From the NCBI GenBank assembly GCA_002243285.1, contig CP022585.1, forward strand, positions 620,001-684,000: 64,000 nucleotides of DNA. The letters are read 5' to 3'. This document shows positions 27,588 to 37,303 of this stretch, one piece after another (positions within the stretch are counted from its first letter, which is position 1; the number at the start of each line of letters is the position of its first letter). This DNA comes from Candidatus Fluviicola riflensis (lineage in GTDB: Bacteria > Bacteroidota > Bacteroidia > Flavobacteriales_D > Crocinitomicaceae). A program made the position numbers and the translations under genes. Below the pieces are notes generated by a model. The model saw only the letters and a program-made list of their open reading frames with translations. It was not told the DNA's origin and searched no databases.

Positions 27588-29537
27588 ATGCTTGTAATGG
27601 AAAAACTGGGAATTCACTTCCCACAAGGGTATTTGTTTAACGATTGTTCGGCGCAGGTCAACACAGGAGATCGTGTCGGTTTGGTGGGGAAAAACGGCGC
27701 AGGAAAGTCAACGCTGATGCGTCTGATTGCTCAATGGGAAGTTCCTACGAATGGCCAGATACACCGTCAACGCGGACTCGAAGTCGGATTTCTGACGCAA
27801 GATATCGAAATTGACACAAGCTCAACCGTATTTAATTATCTCTATTATTCCAACGAAGAATTGAACGGTTTGCGTTCAAGTATCGATTCCATTAATCATG
27901 ATTTGGTGAGCAGGACCGATTACGAGGAAGAAAGTTACCTGAATTTATTGGATGAACTGAATGCCGCCAACGACCGTTTCGGCTTGCTGGAAGGTTATCA
28001 ATGGGAAGAAAAAATCGCGGCAACGCTCACCGGACTTGGCTTTGGACTGGATGACTTCGAAAAACCGTTGGAATCGTTTTCCGGTGGATGGAAAATGCGC
28101 GCCGAATTAGCTAAAATTCTGGTGAATCAACCCAATCTATTGTTGCTCGATGAGCCGACGAATCACCTGGATATCCTTTCGATCCAATGGCTGGAAAATT
28201 ACCTTTCGCGCTTTGAAGGAGCGGTGATTGTGATTTCGCACGACCGGTTGTTTTTGGATAATGTGACCAACAGAACGTGGGAAATTTCCCAGGGAAAAAT
28301 TCTCGATTTCCCCTTTGCTTATTCACGCTACAAGGAACAGCGTGCCGAAGATATGGAACGCCTGACTGACGCGAAAAAACAACAGGATAAAGACATTAAA
28401 CACACGCAGGAACTGATCGATAAATTCCGTGCGAAAAAGAATAAGGCAGCTTTTGCTCAATCGTTGATCAAAAAACTCGAGCGTACCGAACGCATCGAGA
28501 TTGACAACGATATGGTGGCGCGAATGAATATCTTCTTCCCGCTCAATGTTCAGCCCGGAAAATGGGTAATTGAAATGGACAGTTTGGGGAAAGCGTATGA
28601 ACAAAAACGCTTGTTTCGTGATATTTCCCTGACAGTTGGTCGTGGTGAAAAAATTGCTTTGCTCGGGCCGAATGGTGTGGGTAAATCTACTTTGTTCAAA
28701 TGTTTGATGAAGGAGATTGATCACGACGGAAAAGTAGAATTAGGACACAATGTGAAAATCACTTATTTCGCGCAGGATCAGGCCGAACGATTGGATAAAA
28801 ATAAAACGGTATACGAAACTGTTGACGATGTCGCTGTGGGTGATGTGCGCAAAGATTTGCGTTCTATCCTTGGTGCTTTCCTGTTTTCAGGTGAAGATGT
28901 CGATAAAAAAGTAGCGGTACTTTCCGGAGGTGAACGCACACGACTGGCTTTGTGTCAGCTGTTATTGAGTCCGTCGAATGTGTTGATCCTGGATGAACCA
29001 ACAAATCACCTGGATATTCAAAGCAAGCAGGTGTTGAAAACGGCGTTGCAGAAATACGAAGGAACGTTTTTGATCGTATCGCACGACCGCGAATTTTTAG
29101 ATGGTTTGACCAATCGAATCTGGGATATTGAAAACCAGACCTTGAAAATTCACCATTTCAGCGTGCAGGAATATCTGGTACGTAAAATGGAACAACAATC
29201 CGGGAAAACTCCTGCGAAGCTGGCTCCAAAACCGGTTGAAAAGATTGTTGTGGAAATGGCACAACCTGAAACAGCTATCTCAAACGATGATCGCAAAGAA
29301 TTGAAACGCCAGCGCACGCAACTGACCAATAAAATCAAGCAGCTGGAAGAGCAAATCAGTCGCTTTGAAAAGGAAGTAGAGCAATTAAACGACCAGATGA
29401 GCACCATGGATTTTGCCGATGTGGAAGCAACAGCTCCAGTATTAAAAGCTTTCGAACTGGCGAAATCGAACCTCGACCAAAGCACAGAAGCCTGGATGGA
29501 AGCCAGTGAAAACCTTGAAACCATACCTGTACTATGA
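27588..29537 (+). CDS. ABC-F family ATPase (ribosome-associated)
   Basis: A 649-residue soluble protein with two ABC cassettes and no membrane segments. The start at MLVMEKLGIHF is chosen because homology begins there; an upstream in-frame start lies inside the gldM terminator hairpin. Cassette 1 has Walker A GKNGAGKST, signature FSGGW and DEPTNHLD. The linker is long and charged. Cassette 2 has GPNGVGKST, LSGGE and a second DEPTNHLD. The C-terminus (about 560-640) is a coiled coil like that of Uup/YheS-type proteins. ABC-F proteins act on ribosomes in translation quality control or antibiotic protection; the subtype is undetermined. It overlaps the next gene by four bases. Confidence 0.93.
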   Translation: MLVMEKLGIHFPQGYLFNDCSAQVNTGDRVGLVGKNGAGKSTLMRLIAQWEVPTNGQIHRQRGLEVGFLTQDIEIDTSSTVFNYLYYSNEELNGLRSSIDSINHDLVSRTDYEEESYLNLLDELNAANDRFGLLEGYQWEEKIAATLTGLGFGLDDFEKPLESFSGGWKMRAELAKILVNQPNLLLLDEPTNHLDILSIQWLENYLSRFEGAVIVISHDRLFLDNVTNRTWEISQGKILDFPFAYSRYKEQRAEDMERLTDAKKQQDKDIKHTQELIDKFRAKKNKAAFAQSLIKKLERTERIEIDNDMVARMNIFFPLNVQPGKWVIEMDSLGKAYEQKRLFRDISLTVGRGEKIALLGPNGVGKSTLFKCLMKEIDHDGKVELGHNVKITYFAQDQAERLDKNKTVYETVDDVAVGDVRKDLRSILGAFLFSGEDVDKKVAVLSGGERTRLALCQLLLSPSNVLILDEPTNHLDIQSKQVLKTALQKYEGTFLIVSHDREFLDGLTNRIWDIENQTLKIHHFSVQEYLVRKMEQQSGKTPAKLAPKPVEKIVVEMAQPETAISNDDRKELKRQRTQLTNKIKQLEEQISRFEKEVEQLNDQMSTMDFADVEATAPVLKAFELAKSNLDQSTEAWMEASENLETIPVL

Positions 29538-30331
29538 CAAGTGGAATTATTTGTAAAATGAAAGTGGAGCATGGCTCACCCATTCGATATACACTGGAAT
29601 TGGAAACACCGGTTGCTATGAATGACTACATCGGTCAGCACATTCGCATGGAATGGGCGGGAAAGATTGTGTGTACCAATTGTGGGAAAACCACGAAAAA
29701 TTCCTTTGGACAAGGATTCTGTTACCCGTGTTTCACGTCAGCACCGCAAGCTGCACCCTGCATTATTTCTCCGGAATTGTGTCGGGCGCATTTGGGCGAA
29801 GGCCGGGATGTGGAATGGGAACAACAGCATCACGATCAGCCACATGTAGTTTATCTGGCTGTGTCGGATACCGTAAAAGTTGGTGTGACACGCGCCGAAC
29901 AACGTATGACACGCTGGATGGACCAAGGCGCGCACGCAGCTATTGTGTTGGCAGAAACGCCGAACCGATTTACCGCCGGAACGATAGAAGTTGCACTGAA
30001 ATCGGTGATGACTGACAAAACCAACTGGCAGCGGATGCTCAGAAACGAGATCAATTATGACATTGATCTGATTGAAGAAAAAGGCATGGCAGAAGACGCA
30101 TTACCGTTCGACCTACGCGATTTTGTTTCCGGCGAAGATGACATTGTTACGTTCAATTATCCGGTACTGCAATTTCCCACAAAAGTGAAAAGTGTTAGTT
30201 TTGATAAAACACCTGTTATTACAGGGAAATTGGTTGGGATCAAGGGACAATACTTATTGTTTGAAGATCAATCAGTGATCAACATGCGCAAACACACGGG
30301 ATACGAAATTAGCTTTTCGTCCGTTGAATAA
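29534..30331 (+). CDS. DUF2797 protein
   Basis: A 265-residue cytosolic protein. The N-terminal part carries a zinc-binding pattern CTNCGK...CYPC (residues about 47-66). The middle (VVYLAVSDTVKVGVTRAEQRMTRWMDQGA) looks like a GIY-YIG-type fold without obvious nuclease residues. These features match the DUF2797 family, whose function is unknown. The start overlaps the ABC-F stop (ATGA), so the two are translationally coupled; a role near translation would be a guess from context. Confidence 0.85.
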   Translation: MTSGIICKMKVEHGSPIRYTLELETPVAMNDYIGQHIRMEWAGKIVCTNCGKTTKNSFGQGFCYPCFTSAPQAAPCIISPELCRAHLGEGRDVEWEQQHHDQPHVVYLAVSDTVKVGVTRAEQRMTRWMDQGAHAAIVLAETPNRFTAGTIEVALKSVMTDKTNWQRMLRNEINYDIDLIEEKGMAEDALPFDLRDFVSGEDDIVTFNYPVLQFPTKVKSVSFDKTPVITGKLVGIKGQYLLFEDQSVINMRKHTGYEISFSSVE

Positions 30332-30464
30332 GAAAACATAAAATGGCAGGTAGCTGACACTTCGTCACGTGAAATGACTTCAAATAACTAAAATTTCCAT
30401 TTCGCACGATTATTGTGAAGCAAATCCTGCTAATTTTAGCCATAATTAGAAAAACGACTTAAAA

Positions 30465-31133
30465 ATGTTTGACAAAAACGAATTTCACAAATACGCGACA
30501 AAGCATGCCGGCATTTCCAGTATGCATTTAGAAAGTTACATCGAGTCTTCATTAACTCCTTATATCATCGAAGAACGTCATCTGAATATGACTCAAATGG
30601 ACGTGTTCTCTCGTTTGATGATGGACCGCATTTTGTTCTTAGGAACCGGAATCAACGATCAGGTTGCGAATATTATCAACGCACAATTGTTGTTTTTGGA
30701 GTCAGTAGACGCAAAGAAAGACATTCAAATTTACCTGAATTCACCAGGCGGTTCGGTTTATGCCGGATTGGGAATTTATGACACAATGCAGTACATCAAA
30801 CCGGATGTTGCTACGATTTGCACAGGGATGGCCGCTTCAATGGGAGCTGTATTGATGTGTGCAGGTGCGGAAGGAAAACGTTCGGCATTGAAACACTCGC
30901 GTGTGATGATCCACCAACCGTTGGGAGGCGCTCAGGGCCAGGCTTCTGATATCGAAATCACCGCTCGTGAGATCCAGAAACTGAAAAAAGAATTGTACAC
31001 TATTATCGCGAATCACTCGAAACAAACCTATGAAAAGGTATGGGAAGATTCGGATCGTGATTACTGGATGACAGCTGAAGAAGCGAAGGCTTACGGAATG
31101 GTAGACGAAGTTTTGCTTCGCAACCCGAAATAA
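30465..31133 (+). CDS. clpP: ATP-dependent Clp protease proteolytic subunit ClpP
   Basis: A 222-residue serine protease that forms a two-ring, 14-subunit chamber fed by ClpX. The catalytic triad is visible with standard spacing: S125 in GMAASMGA, H150 in VMIHQP and D199 in DRDYWM. The N-terminal ~30 residues form a propeptide-like extension. The upstream 133 bases contain a weak -7-like TAATTTTA at 30431. clpX follows 70 bases later, with an intervening terminator hairpin and its own promoter. Confidence 0.98.
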   Translation: MFDKNEFHKYATKHAGISSMHLESYIESSLTPYIIEERHLNMTQMDVFSRLMMDRILFLGTGINDQVANIINAQLLFLESVDAKKDIQIYLNSPGGSVYAGLGIYDTMQYIKPDVATICTGMAASMGAVLMCAGAEGKRSALKHSRVMIHQPLGGAQGQASDIEITAREIQKLKKELYTIIANHSKQTYEKVWEDSDRDYWMTAEEAKAYGMVDEVLLRNPK

Positions 31134-31143
31134 CCTACATTTG
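31113..31143 (+). promoter_or_regulatory. clpX: Promoter of clpX inside the clpP end
   Basis: TTG (31113-31115), 20-base spacer, TACATTTG (31136-31143), an exact match to the Bacteroidota consensus. It overlaps the last codons of clpP. A transcript starting near 31150 would carry the 31157-31187 hairpin in its leader. Confidence 0.55.
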
Positions 31144-31156
31144 TAATTGATTTACT

Positions 31157-31187
31157 AAGTCATCCGCCTCAGGCGGATGACTTTTTT
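31157..31187 (+). terminator. Terminator-like hairpin between clpP and clpX
   Basis: A 12-bp perfect GC-rich stem (31157-31168 with 31172-31183, loop of 3) is followed by TTTTTT-like sequence. It ends 16 bases before the clpX ATG and downstream of the clpX promoter, so it may act as an attenuator as well as the clpP terminator. Confidence 0.85.
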
Positions 31188-31203
31188 GTCCTTAAAAAAA
31201 ACT

Positions 31204-32421
31204 ATGTCAAAAAAAGAAGCATCCTGTTCTTTTTGCGGTCGGCCACGTAACCAGGTAGGTTTGTTGATCGCCGGATTGTCAGGTCATATTTGTGATCATT
31301 GTATCGTGCAAGCTCGCTCTATTGTTGATGAAGAGTTGGTTTCTGCACCCAAAGATACAGCTCCTGTAAACCTGCTGAAACCGGCAGATATCAAGGGAAA
31401 ACTGGACGAATACGTGATTGGCCAGGAAGACGCTAAAAAAGTGCTTTCCGTGGCAGTTTACAATCATTATAAGCGATTGAATCACGTAAAAGCGGACGAT
31501 GTTGAGATTGAAAAATCGAACGTGATTTTGGTGGGACGAACCGGAACCGGAAAAACCCTATTGGCCAAAACCATCGCAAAAATGCTCAATGTGCCGTTCT
31601 GTATTGCCGATGCAACCGTTTTGACGGAAGCCGGTTATGTAGGAGAAGACGTTGAAAGTATCTTGTCACGTTTACTGCAAGCGGCTGATTACAATGTTCA
31701 GGCGGCTCAGCACGGAATCGTATTTGTGGATGAGATCGATAAAATCGCACGTAAAAGTGACAATCCGTCGATTACCCGCGATGTTTCCGGAGAAGGCGTG
31801 CAGCAGGCTTTGCTGAAATTACTGGAAGGTTCGGTTGTCAATGTTCCACCTCAGGGCGGACGAAAACATCCGGAGCAGAAAATGATCCAGATCGACACGA
31901 AAAATATTCTTTTTGTTTGTGGTGGAGCATTTGACGGTATTGAGAAAATCATTGCCCGTAGAATCAACACCAATACAATTGGGTTTGGCCAGGCGCCGAC
32001 AGAAGAAATTGACGGTGATAATTTCCTGAAATACATCAATCCAACCGACGTAAAAGCGTTTGGATTGATTCCGGAATTGATCGGTCGTTTCCCGGTATTA
32101 ACGTATTTGGAACCGTTGGAAGCGAAGAGTTTGAAACGCATTCTTACAGAACCGAAAAACGCATTGATCAAACAATACACGCGTTTGTTCGATATCGACA
32201 ATATTCGCCTGACATTTGATGGCGATGTGCTTGATTTCATTGTAGAAAAAGCCATCGACTTTAAATTGGGGGCCCGTGGATTGCGTTCTATTTGTGAAGC
32301 AATTCTGACGGATGCGATGTATGAATTACCATCGAAAAAAGAAAAAGAATTCCGTGTGGAACTGGCGTATGCCAAAGCACAATTCTCGAAATCGAAGTTA
32401 GCGCGATTGAAGGTAGCCTGA
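31204..32421 (+). CDS. clpX: ATP-dependent unfoldase ClpX
   Basis: A 405-residue AAA+ hexamer that unfolds substrates and feeds them to ClpP. The start is placed at [11 protein letters not shown]; an in-frame start 27 bases upstream lies within the terminator hairpin. The N-terminal zinc-binding domain uses C8, C11, C30 and C33. The AAA+ module has Walker A GRTGTGKT and Walker [10 protein letters not shown], the pore-loop segment GYVGEDVE, and sensor-2 GARGLRS. It is transcribed downstream of clpP and followed by a clear terminator. Confidence 0.98.
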   Translation: MSKKEASCSFCGRPRNQVGLLIAGLSGHICDHCIVQARSIVDEELVSAPKDTAPVNLLKPADIKGKLDEYVIGQEDAKKVLSVAVYNHYKRLNHVKADDVEIEKSNVILVGRTGTGKTLLAKTIAKMLNVPFCIADATVLTEAGYVGEDVESILSRLLQAADYNVQAAQHGIVFVDEIDKIARKSDNPSITRDVSGEGVQQALLKLLEGSVVNVPPQGGRKHPEQKMIQIDTKNILFVCGGAFDGIEKIIARRINTNTIGFGQAPTEEIDGDNFLKYINPTDVKAFGLIPELIGRFPVLTYLEPLEAKSLKRILTEPKNALIKQYTRLFDIDNIRLTFDGDVLDFIVEKAIDFKLGARGLRSICEAILTDAMYELPSKKEKEFRVELAYAKAQFSKSKLARLKVA

Positions 32422-32443
32422 CGAAGACAAAATAATATTCAAG

Positions 32444-32482
32444 AATCCCCTTCTGTACAATCCGGAAGGGGATTTTTTTTAA
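32444..32482 (+). terminator. clpX: Intrinsic terminator of clpX
   Basis: A 10-bp perfect stem (32444-32453 with 32465-32474) is followed by TTTTTTTT. Confidence 0.92.
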
Positions 32483-32509
32483 TCTTTACTTTTTAAACCA
32501 AAATGCAAC

Positions 32510-32974
32510 ATGATAACACTACAACCTACAGAAGATTACAAGCTTATTGCCGAACTGAACGAAGAAGTACAGGAATTGCATGCAAGTTTATACCCAAATG
32601 TGTTTAAACCGTATAATAACGTAACCATTGAGCATGCTCTGAGAAAAATGATTAGCGGACTGAACTGTTATGCTTTTCTTGCATTTCAGGATGGTACTCC
32701 TATCGGTTATATGATTTTGTTGGTAAAAGAACAACCTGAAAATGCATTTACGTTTGCACGTGAATCGCTTTACATTGATCAAATCTGTGTGCTGAATGAG
32801 TACCAGAGAACCGGAGTGGGGAGTTTAATGATGGAGCGGGCTGAAAGACTGGCAAAAGAATTGGATATGAACAGGGTTGAACTGGACCATTGGACAGCGA
32901 ACACTGTTTCAGCGGCTTATTTTCGTAATAGAGGCTATACGCTTTACAGGGAACAGTTGTACAAGGAAATTTGA
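32510..32974 (+). CDS. GNAT family N-acetyltransferase
   Basis: A 154-residue acetyl-CoA-dependent acyltransferase of unknown substrate. The central strand IDQICVLNEYQRTGVGSLMMERAERLA contains the acetyl-CoA pyrophosphate loop Q/R-x-x-G-x-G. The C-terminal VELDHWTANTVSAAYFRNRGYTLYREQLYK block is typical of the fold. It is the first gene of a rightward run that continues with a second GNAT 5 bases downstream and a DinB gene. Confidence 0.88.
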   Translation: MITLQPTEDYKLIAELNEEVQELHASLYPNVFKPYNNVTIEHALRKMISGLNCYAFLAFQDGTPIGYMILLVKEQPENAFTFARESLYIDQICVLNEYQRTGVGSLMMERAERLAKELDMNRVELDHWTANTVSAAYFRNRGYTLYREQLYKEI

Positions 32975-32979
32975 TATGC

Positions 32980-33480
32980 ATGGATTTTGAACTCAGACCC
33001 TGGTCGCTGGATGACTTGCCAGGCCTCGTCAAATATGCTAACAACAAAAACATTGCCCGGTTTATGACCGATGGTTTTCCATTTCCGTATACCGATGAAA
33101 ACGGCAGAGCTTTTATTGCAATGGCGACGGCCAATAAACCGGCAAACATCTTTGCTATCGTTGTAAACGGCGAAGCAGCAGGCGGAATCGGGATTCATCC
33201 GCTGAGTGATATTTACCGGAAAAATGCCGAATTAGGTTATTGGCTGGCAGAACCTTTTTGGGGAAATAAGATCATTACGCACGCAATAGTAAAAATGGTT
33301 GCTTATACTTTTGAAACCTTTGAGATTGATCGTATCTTCGCTAAACCCTTCGGTTCCAATGCGGCATCGCAACATGTACTCGAAAAAGCCGGATTTATAC
33401 TGGAAGGAAAGTTTGAAAAAACGATCATCAAGAACGGTGAGTTGGAAGATGAATTGGTATACGCAATCAGGAGGTCATGA
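32980..33480 (+). CDS. GNAT family N-acetyltransferase, RimJ/RimL-like
   Basis: A 166-residue protein starting at MDFELRPWSLDD (ATG); the frame also allows a TTG three codons earlier, overlapping the previous gene. The pattern AELGYWLAEPFWGNKIITHAI and FAKPFGSNAASQHVLEKAGF matches the RimJ/RimL group that acetylates protein N-termini, antibiotics or small molecules. It is unrelated in sequence to the GNAT just upstream. It overlaps the DinB gene by four bases (ATGA). Confidence 0.88.
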   Translation: MDFELRPWSLDDLPGLVKYANNKNIARFMTDGFPFPYTDENGRAFIAMATANKPANIFAIVVNGEAAGGIGIHPLSDIYRKNAELGYWLAEPFWGNKIITHAIVKMVAYTFETFEIDRIFAKPFGSNAASQHVLEKAGFILEGKFEKTIIKNGELEDELVYAIRRS

Positions 33481-33923
33481 AAGAATTACGTTTACGATTA
33501 GATCATTTGCTGAATGAAACAGGCCGGTTCATCAAACTGGCCAGCGATGAAGAAATGGAATACAAACCGTCTTCATTAAAATGGTCGAAGCGCGAAATTC
33601 TCGGACATTTGATTGACTCTGCTGTAAATAATTTACAACGGTTCACTGAAATTCAGTTTCAACCGAAACCTTTTAAAATCAAGACGTACGACCAGAAAGC
33701 TTTGGTAAAAGCCAACAACTATCAACATTCTGATACTACGTCATTGTTAACGCTTTGGCTGGCACTCAATGAACGAATCGGCGATTTGATGGAACTGCAA
33801 ACCGAAACCACGTTGACATACACGATTGAATTGAACGATGGAACGATAAAAGATCTCCGGTTTTTAATGACCGATTATGTGGATCATTTGGAGCATCATG
33901 CCGGACAATTGGTATCAAAATAG
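33477..33923 (+). CDS. DinB-superfamily protein
   Basis: A 148-residue four-helix-bundle protein. The expected metal ligands of DinB/YfiT-type enzymes are present: a histidine in EILGHLIDSA and two in VDHLEHHAGQL. Relatives are thiol-dependent transferases or damage-related proteins, but the substrate here is unknown. It is translationally coupled to the RimJ/RimL-like gene upstream. The next gene begins 55 bases later and is probably transcribed from the same run. Confidence 0.85.
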   Translation: MKELRLRLDHLLNETGRFIKLASDEEMEYKPSSLKWSKREILGHLIDSAVNNLQRFTEIQFQPKPFKIKTYDQKALVKANNYQHSDTTSLLTLWLALNERIGDLMELQTETTLTYTIELNDGTIKDLRFLMTDYVDHLEHHAGQLVSK

Positions 33924-33978
33924 GAGGATTTGGCTGAAATTTTGCTTCTTTGTAATATAAAATAAACCAAGACCTGCA

Positions 33979-34917
33979 ATGATGAAATCAATAGTACTAG
34001 TCCTTTTGTTACTGAATACTGCTTTTTCGTTTAGCCAATCGGCTGAAGAATGTTACAAATCCGCACGAAAAGAATCGGCTTCGGACAACAATAAGTCGGC
34101 CCTGAAATGGATTGATAAAGCCATCGCAGTTGATCCGAACAATGAAGAATATTATGATTTTAAAGGTCTGATTTTAACTGAACAAGGTGAATCTCAAAAG
34201 GCATACGATGCATTTAGTATGGGAATTGCGATCAATCCGAAGGCTTCGTACATCTACTTGAATCGGGGAAATTTATTTTTGGGTACCATGCAATTTGAAG
34301 ATGCAGTAGCCGATTTTACACAATCCAGTATTGTGGCTGAAACTGATTCTGCAAAGTATTCGGCTATTATGAACCGTGCAGCAGCAAAGTTGCAAATTCG
34401 TGAATTCGAAAGTGCTTATGAAGATCTGATGAAATGCTATGCTTTCGATTCTACTGATTTAGGAACGTTGACAAATCTTGGTGCTGTATGCGATGAAATC
34501 GGCAGAGGTGATGAAACATTGAAGTACCTGTTAAAGGCGGTTGAAATTGATCCGAGTTATTACGGAGCGTACGGAAACATCGGCTTTAAGTACCAGGAAA
34601 TGGGTGAGTATCAAAAAGCGATTGAATATTGTGATATTGTATTGAAATTTAGTCCGGACGATCCCATTGGTTTAAGTAATAGAAGTTACAATAAACTGAT
34701 GCTTGGTGATGCGAAAGGAGCCATGAAGGATATCGAAAAATCGATCAAACTATATCCGTTAAATTCCTATGCTTACAAGAATCGGGCATTGATTCAGCTT
34801 AAAAACGGTGATACCGAAAAGGCGTGTGCCGATTTATTAATGGCCATTGAAAAAGGATTTACTGAAACATATGGTCAGGAGGTCAACGAACTGATTGATA
34901 AGCACTGCAAGCACTAA
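33979..34917 (+). CDS. Exported tetratricopeptide-repeat protein
   Basis: A 312-residue protein (starting MMKSIVLVL, or MKSIVLVL one codon later) with a signal peptide ending AFSFSQ. It consists of about seven TPR units, recognisable by AIAVDPNNEEYYDFKGLI, AISINPKASYIYLNRGNL, AVEIDPSYYGAYGNIGFKYQE and similar blocks. It is probably a periplasmic or outer-membrane scaffold; no enzyme domain is visible. It ends 14 bases before the YdeI/OmdA gene. Confidence 0.85.
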   Translation: MMKSIVLVLLLLNTAFSFSQSAEECYKSARKESASDNNKSALKWIDKAIAVDPNNEEYYDFKGLILTEQGESQKAYDAFSMGIAINPKASYIYLNRGNLFLGTMQFEDAVADFTQSSIVAETDSAKYSAIMNRAAAKLQIREFESAYEDLMKCYAFDSTDLGTLTNLGAVCDEIGRGDETLKYLLKAVEIDPSYYGAYGNIGFKYQEMGEYQKAIEYCDIVLKFSPDDPIGLSNRSYNKLMLGDAKGAMKDIEKSIKLYPLNSYAYKNRALIQLKNGDTEKACADLLMAIEKGFTETYGQEVNELIDKHCKH

Positions 34918-34931
34918 CGAAACTTTCGTTG

Positions 34932-35417
34932 ATGGAAAACAAGCTCTACACAGTTGAAAAAGAAGAAGGAAGCCGATTCTTTATCGTGCTTGATAATGCA
35001 TTGGGAGAATCGCTGACGGCCAATGGCAATAAGCGCATTGTCTGCACACTAAACGATACAGATTCATTTCATGCGGCGTTGACGAACAAAAAAGGCGTGG
35101 GTTATTGCGTTTACATTCGCGGAGCTTTAGGTAAAGAATTGAAACTCCAGGAAGGTGCTGAAATTCGTGCGCGGGTTGTAATTGATGATTCTCCAAACCA
35201 ATTTGAAATGCCCGAAGAATTGGAAGAAGTGTTGCGCAGCGACGCGGAAGCAGATGAAATTTTTCGTAGTCTGACACCCGGAAATCAACGCGGATTGATT
35301 TATTTGGTAACACAAGTGAAGTCCAGCGATAAACGGATTGAACGGGCTTTGCACGTGGCAACCTGCATTAAAATGGGAATAAAAGCACCACAACTGGTTA
35401 TGAAATCAAATCGCTGA
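34932..35417 (+). CDS. DUF1905 + YdeI/OmpD-associated (OmdA) protein
   Basis: A 161-residue cytosolic protein. The first ~90 residues match DUF1905 (GGYSVYI-like strand VGYCVYIRGALGKEL and DDSPNQFEMPEEL). The end carries the OmdA signature LTPGNQRGLIYLVTQVKSSDKRIERALHVA. Members have been linked to bacteriocin or stress protection, but the mechanism is not established. It is followed one base later by a methyltransferase gene, so the two are cotranscribed. Confidence 0.85.
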   Translation: MENKLYTVEKEEGSRFFIVLDNALGESLTANGNKRIVCTLNDTDSFHAALTNKKGVGYCVYIRGALGKELKLQEGAEIRARVVIDDSPNQFEMPEELEEVLRSDAEADEIFRSLTPGNQRGLIYLVTQVKSSDKRIERALHVATCIKMGIKAPQLVMKSNR

Positions 35418-35418
35418 T

Positions 35419-36060
35419 ATGGAACCAAACAAAACCACCATCGCAGTAGGGATCTTCGATAAACTGGCGAATCTTTACCAGGAACGATTCATGGATGTAA
35501 GCCTGTACGCTGATTCTTTTCATACATTTTGTAATGCAGTTTCAGAACCCGATGCCAGTATTTTGGAAGTCGCTTGTGGGCCTGGAAACAATACCCGTTT
35601 TTTACTGGATATTCGTCCTGATTTTAAAATCCATGGCACCGATTTAGCACCTGCAATGCTGGAACTGGCACGTCAAAACAATCCGGAAGCGGTGTTTAGT
35701 TTGTTGGATTGTCGTCAAATAAACACACTCAATCAGCAGTTTGATGCTATTCTGTGCGGATTTGCTTTTCCTTACCTTTCGAAAACGGAAGCGATTCAAT
35801 TCATCAATGATGCTTCGACGCAACTTTTACCGGGTGGCATTCTCTACATCAGCACGATGGAAGACGATAATTCCAAATCGGATTGGCAGGCCGGAAGTAC
35901 AGGCGACAAGATATTCATGAATTACCACGAAGCCGGTTATTTGATCCCAGCGCTTGAATCAGCCCGATTTAACCTTATTTACGAAGATCGGAAACGGTAT
36001 GTTTCAGGTGAAAAACCGGTGACCGATTTGATCCTGATTGTGCGAAAAACAGTTTCGTAA
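35419..36060 (+). CDS. Class I SAM-dependent methyltransferase
   Basis: A 213-residue enzyme with the Rossmann-type SAM-binding motif I ILEVACGPGNNTRFLL (about 47-62), the acidic motif II HGTDLAPAMLELA and motif IV FDAILCGFAFPYL. The substrate cannot be deduced. It is the last gene of the rightward run that begins at the first GNAT. It converges on the leftward gene at 36065 with only four bases between stops and no visible terminator. Confidence 0.88.
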   Translation: MEPNKTTIAVGIFDKLANLYQERFMDVSLYADSFHTFCNAVSEPDASILEVACGPGNNTRFLLDIRPDFKIHGTDLAPAMLELARQNNPEAVFSLLDCRQINTLNQQFDAILCGFAFPYLSKTEAIQFINDASTQLLPGGILYISTMEDDNSKSDWQAGSTGDKIFMNYHEAGYLIPALESARFNLIYEDRKRYVSGEKPVTDLILIVRKTVS

Positions 36061-36064
36061 TTAA

Positions 36065-37018
36065 TCAGATTCGATAATCGAGCGCTATTTTTATGCCTAC
36101 CATATACTTCGGCAATTCGGGATAATTCCCCAAAATGAAATCAAGTAAACGATATTCTGCAAATACCAGCACAGGTGTCCGGCCAATACTTACAAACGTT
36201 CTGAAATCGGTAAATTGGTGTAAGCCGCTGTCCACAATTTTGGTGTTCCCGGCAAATCTGCCCACGTGTTTAAACGCAAACGGAAAATTATAACGGGCTC
36301 CCAAATCGATCATCAATCCTTTTACCGGAAAATGATCCTGTTGTTGATTCTTAAGCGTAAAACGGATTTTAGCTTCCGGACTTAAGTATAAATAGTTGTA
36401 ATATTCATAACGCTTATCAAATTGCGGAGCATCGAAAAATGCAGTGTCTTTGGCAAAACTGCTGTGGGTGATTCCGACGCCGGCACCCACAATCACGCCG
36501 ACATGCTTACTGAAACTGTACCAATAACTGAACGAAGAAGCGATTGAAACAGAAGAAGTGACCGCCGGATTGTTTTCCGTCCATTGATTGTTGAAATACC
36601 CCAGTTCAAACTGGTTTTCCATGCGTTCGGTGACAATCAGGTCATTTGTTTCCGGATCAATATCACAATATTTTCCATCGGCATACAGGTCAATACTTAA
36701 GACTGTTGCCTGATCTTTTTGAATGGTAAAACGACATTGATAAACCAACGTGGAATCGGGTTCGGTGTTGCTCCATTGAAGCTGGTAATCGCCTGGTAAA
36801 AGCGAATCTATACTGGTTTCCCCGCTTTGCCATTCAACCATCACCGTTTTATTTAGCGAAGTTGCCTCGTTAAAAACATGAAGGGTGTAATACGTTGTGT
36901 CATCGTAATCTCTGTCATCAAAGTTGTTATAATCGGAAATAGATAGAGTTAATTTTCCGGTTTGACTGAACCCGAAAAAAGCAGAAGTGAAAAACAACAG
37001 GATTAGAACGATTTTCAT
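36065..37018 (-). CDS. Exported protein of unknown function, probable beta-barrel
   Basis: A 317-residue protein starting at MKIVLILLFFTSAFFGFSQ, a clear signal peptide (about 1-19). The N-terminal half contains beta-rich segments resembling an Ig-like domain (residues about 20-120). The C-terminal half has alternating strands with aromatic ends and a final VGIKIALDYRI, consistent with an outer-membrane barrel. No family is recognised. It is transcribed alone, divergent from the LytTR regulator gene across a 285-base gap in which nothing else was seen. Confidence 0.75.
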   Translation of the reverse strand: MKIVLILLFFTSAFFGFSQTGKLTLSISDYNNFDDRDYDDTTYYTLHVFNEATSLNKTVMVEWQSGETSIDSLLPGDYQLQWSNTEPDSTLVYQCRFTIQKDQATVLSIDLYADGKYCDIDPETNDLIVTERMENQFELGYFNNQWTENNPAVTSSVSIASSFSYWYSFSKHVGVIVGAGVGITHSSFAKDTAFFDAPQFDKRYEYYNYLYLSPEAKIRFTLKNQQQDHFPVKGLMIDLGARYNFPFAFKHVGRFAGNTKIVDSGLHQFTDFRTFVSIGRTPVLVFAEYRLLDFILGNYPELPKYMVGIKIALDYRI

Positions 37019-37303
37019 GGCGATCAAATTAGAAGGCTAAATAACGTAATTTAAAGCGGTTTCCAATCTTTTCTTTTATTCATAAAAACGGTTACCGATT
37101 TAGCGGGCTGTTTTGCGCCATCATTTTCACCTTAAAAAAATGCGGTTTCACACTTCTAAAAATCAAGTTGATACAATCAATCCCGGAAATGTACCTGCAT
37201 TTTGTTGACATTTGCTTAAACCAAAATACGATGAAACGTTTGATCATTTTGACGGATAATCAAATTGTTCTTAATATTAGTGTCCATAAATCCTTTTGCT
37301 GAG

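Noticed and set aside
37200-37303. Short 23-codon ORF before the LytTR gene
   Set aside because: It is too short and has no homology; it reads over the start of the regulator.
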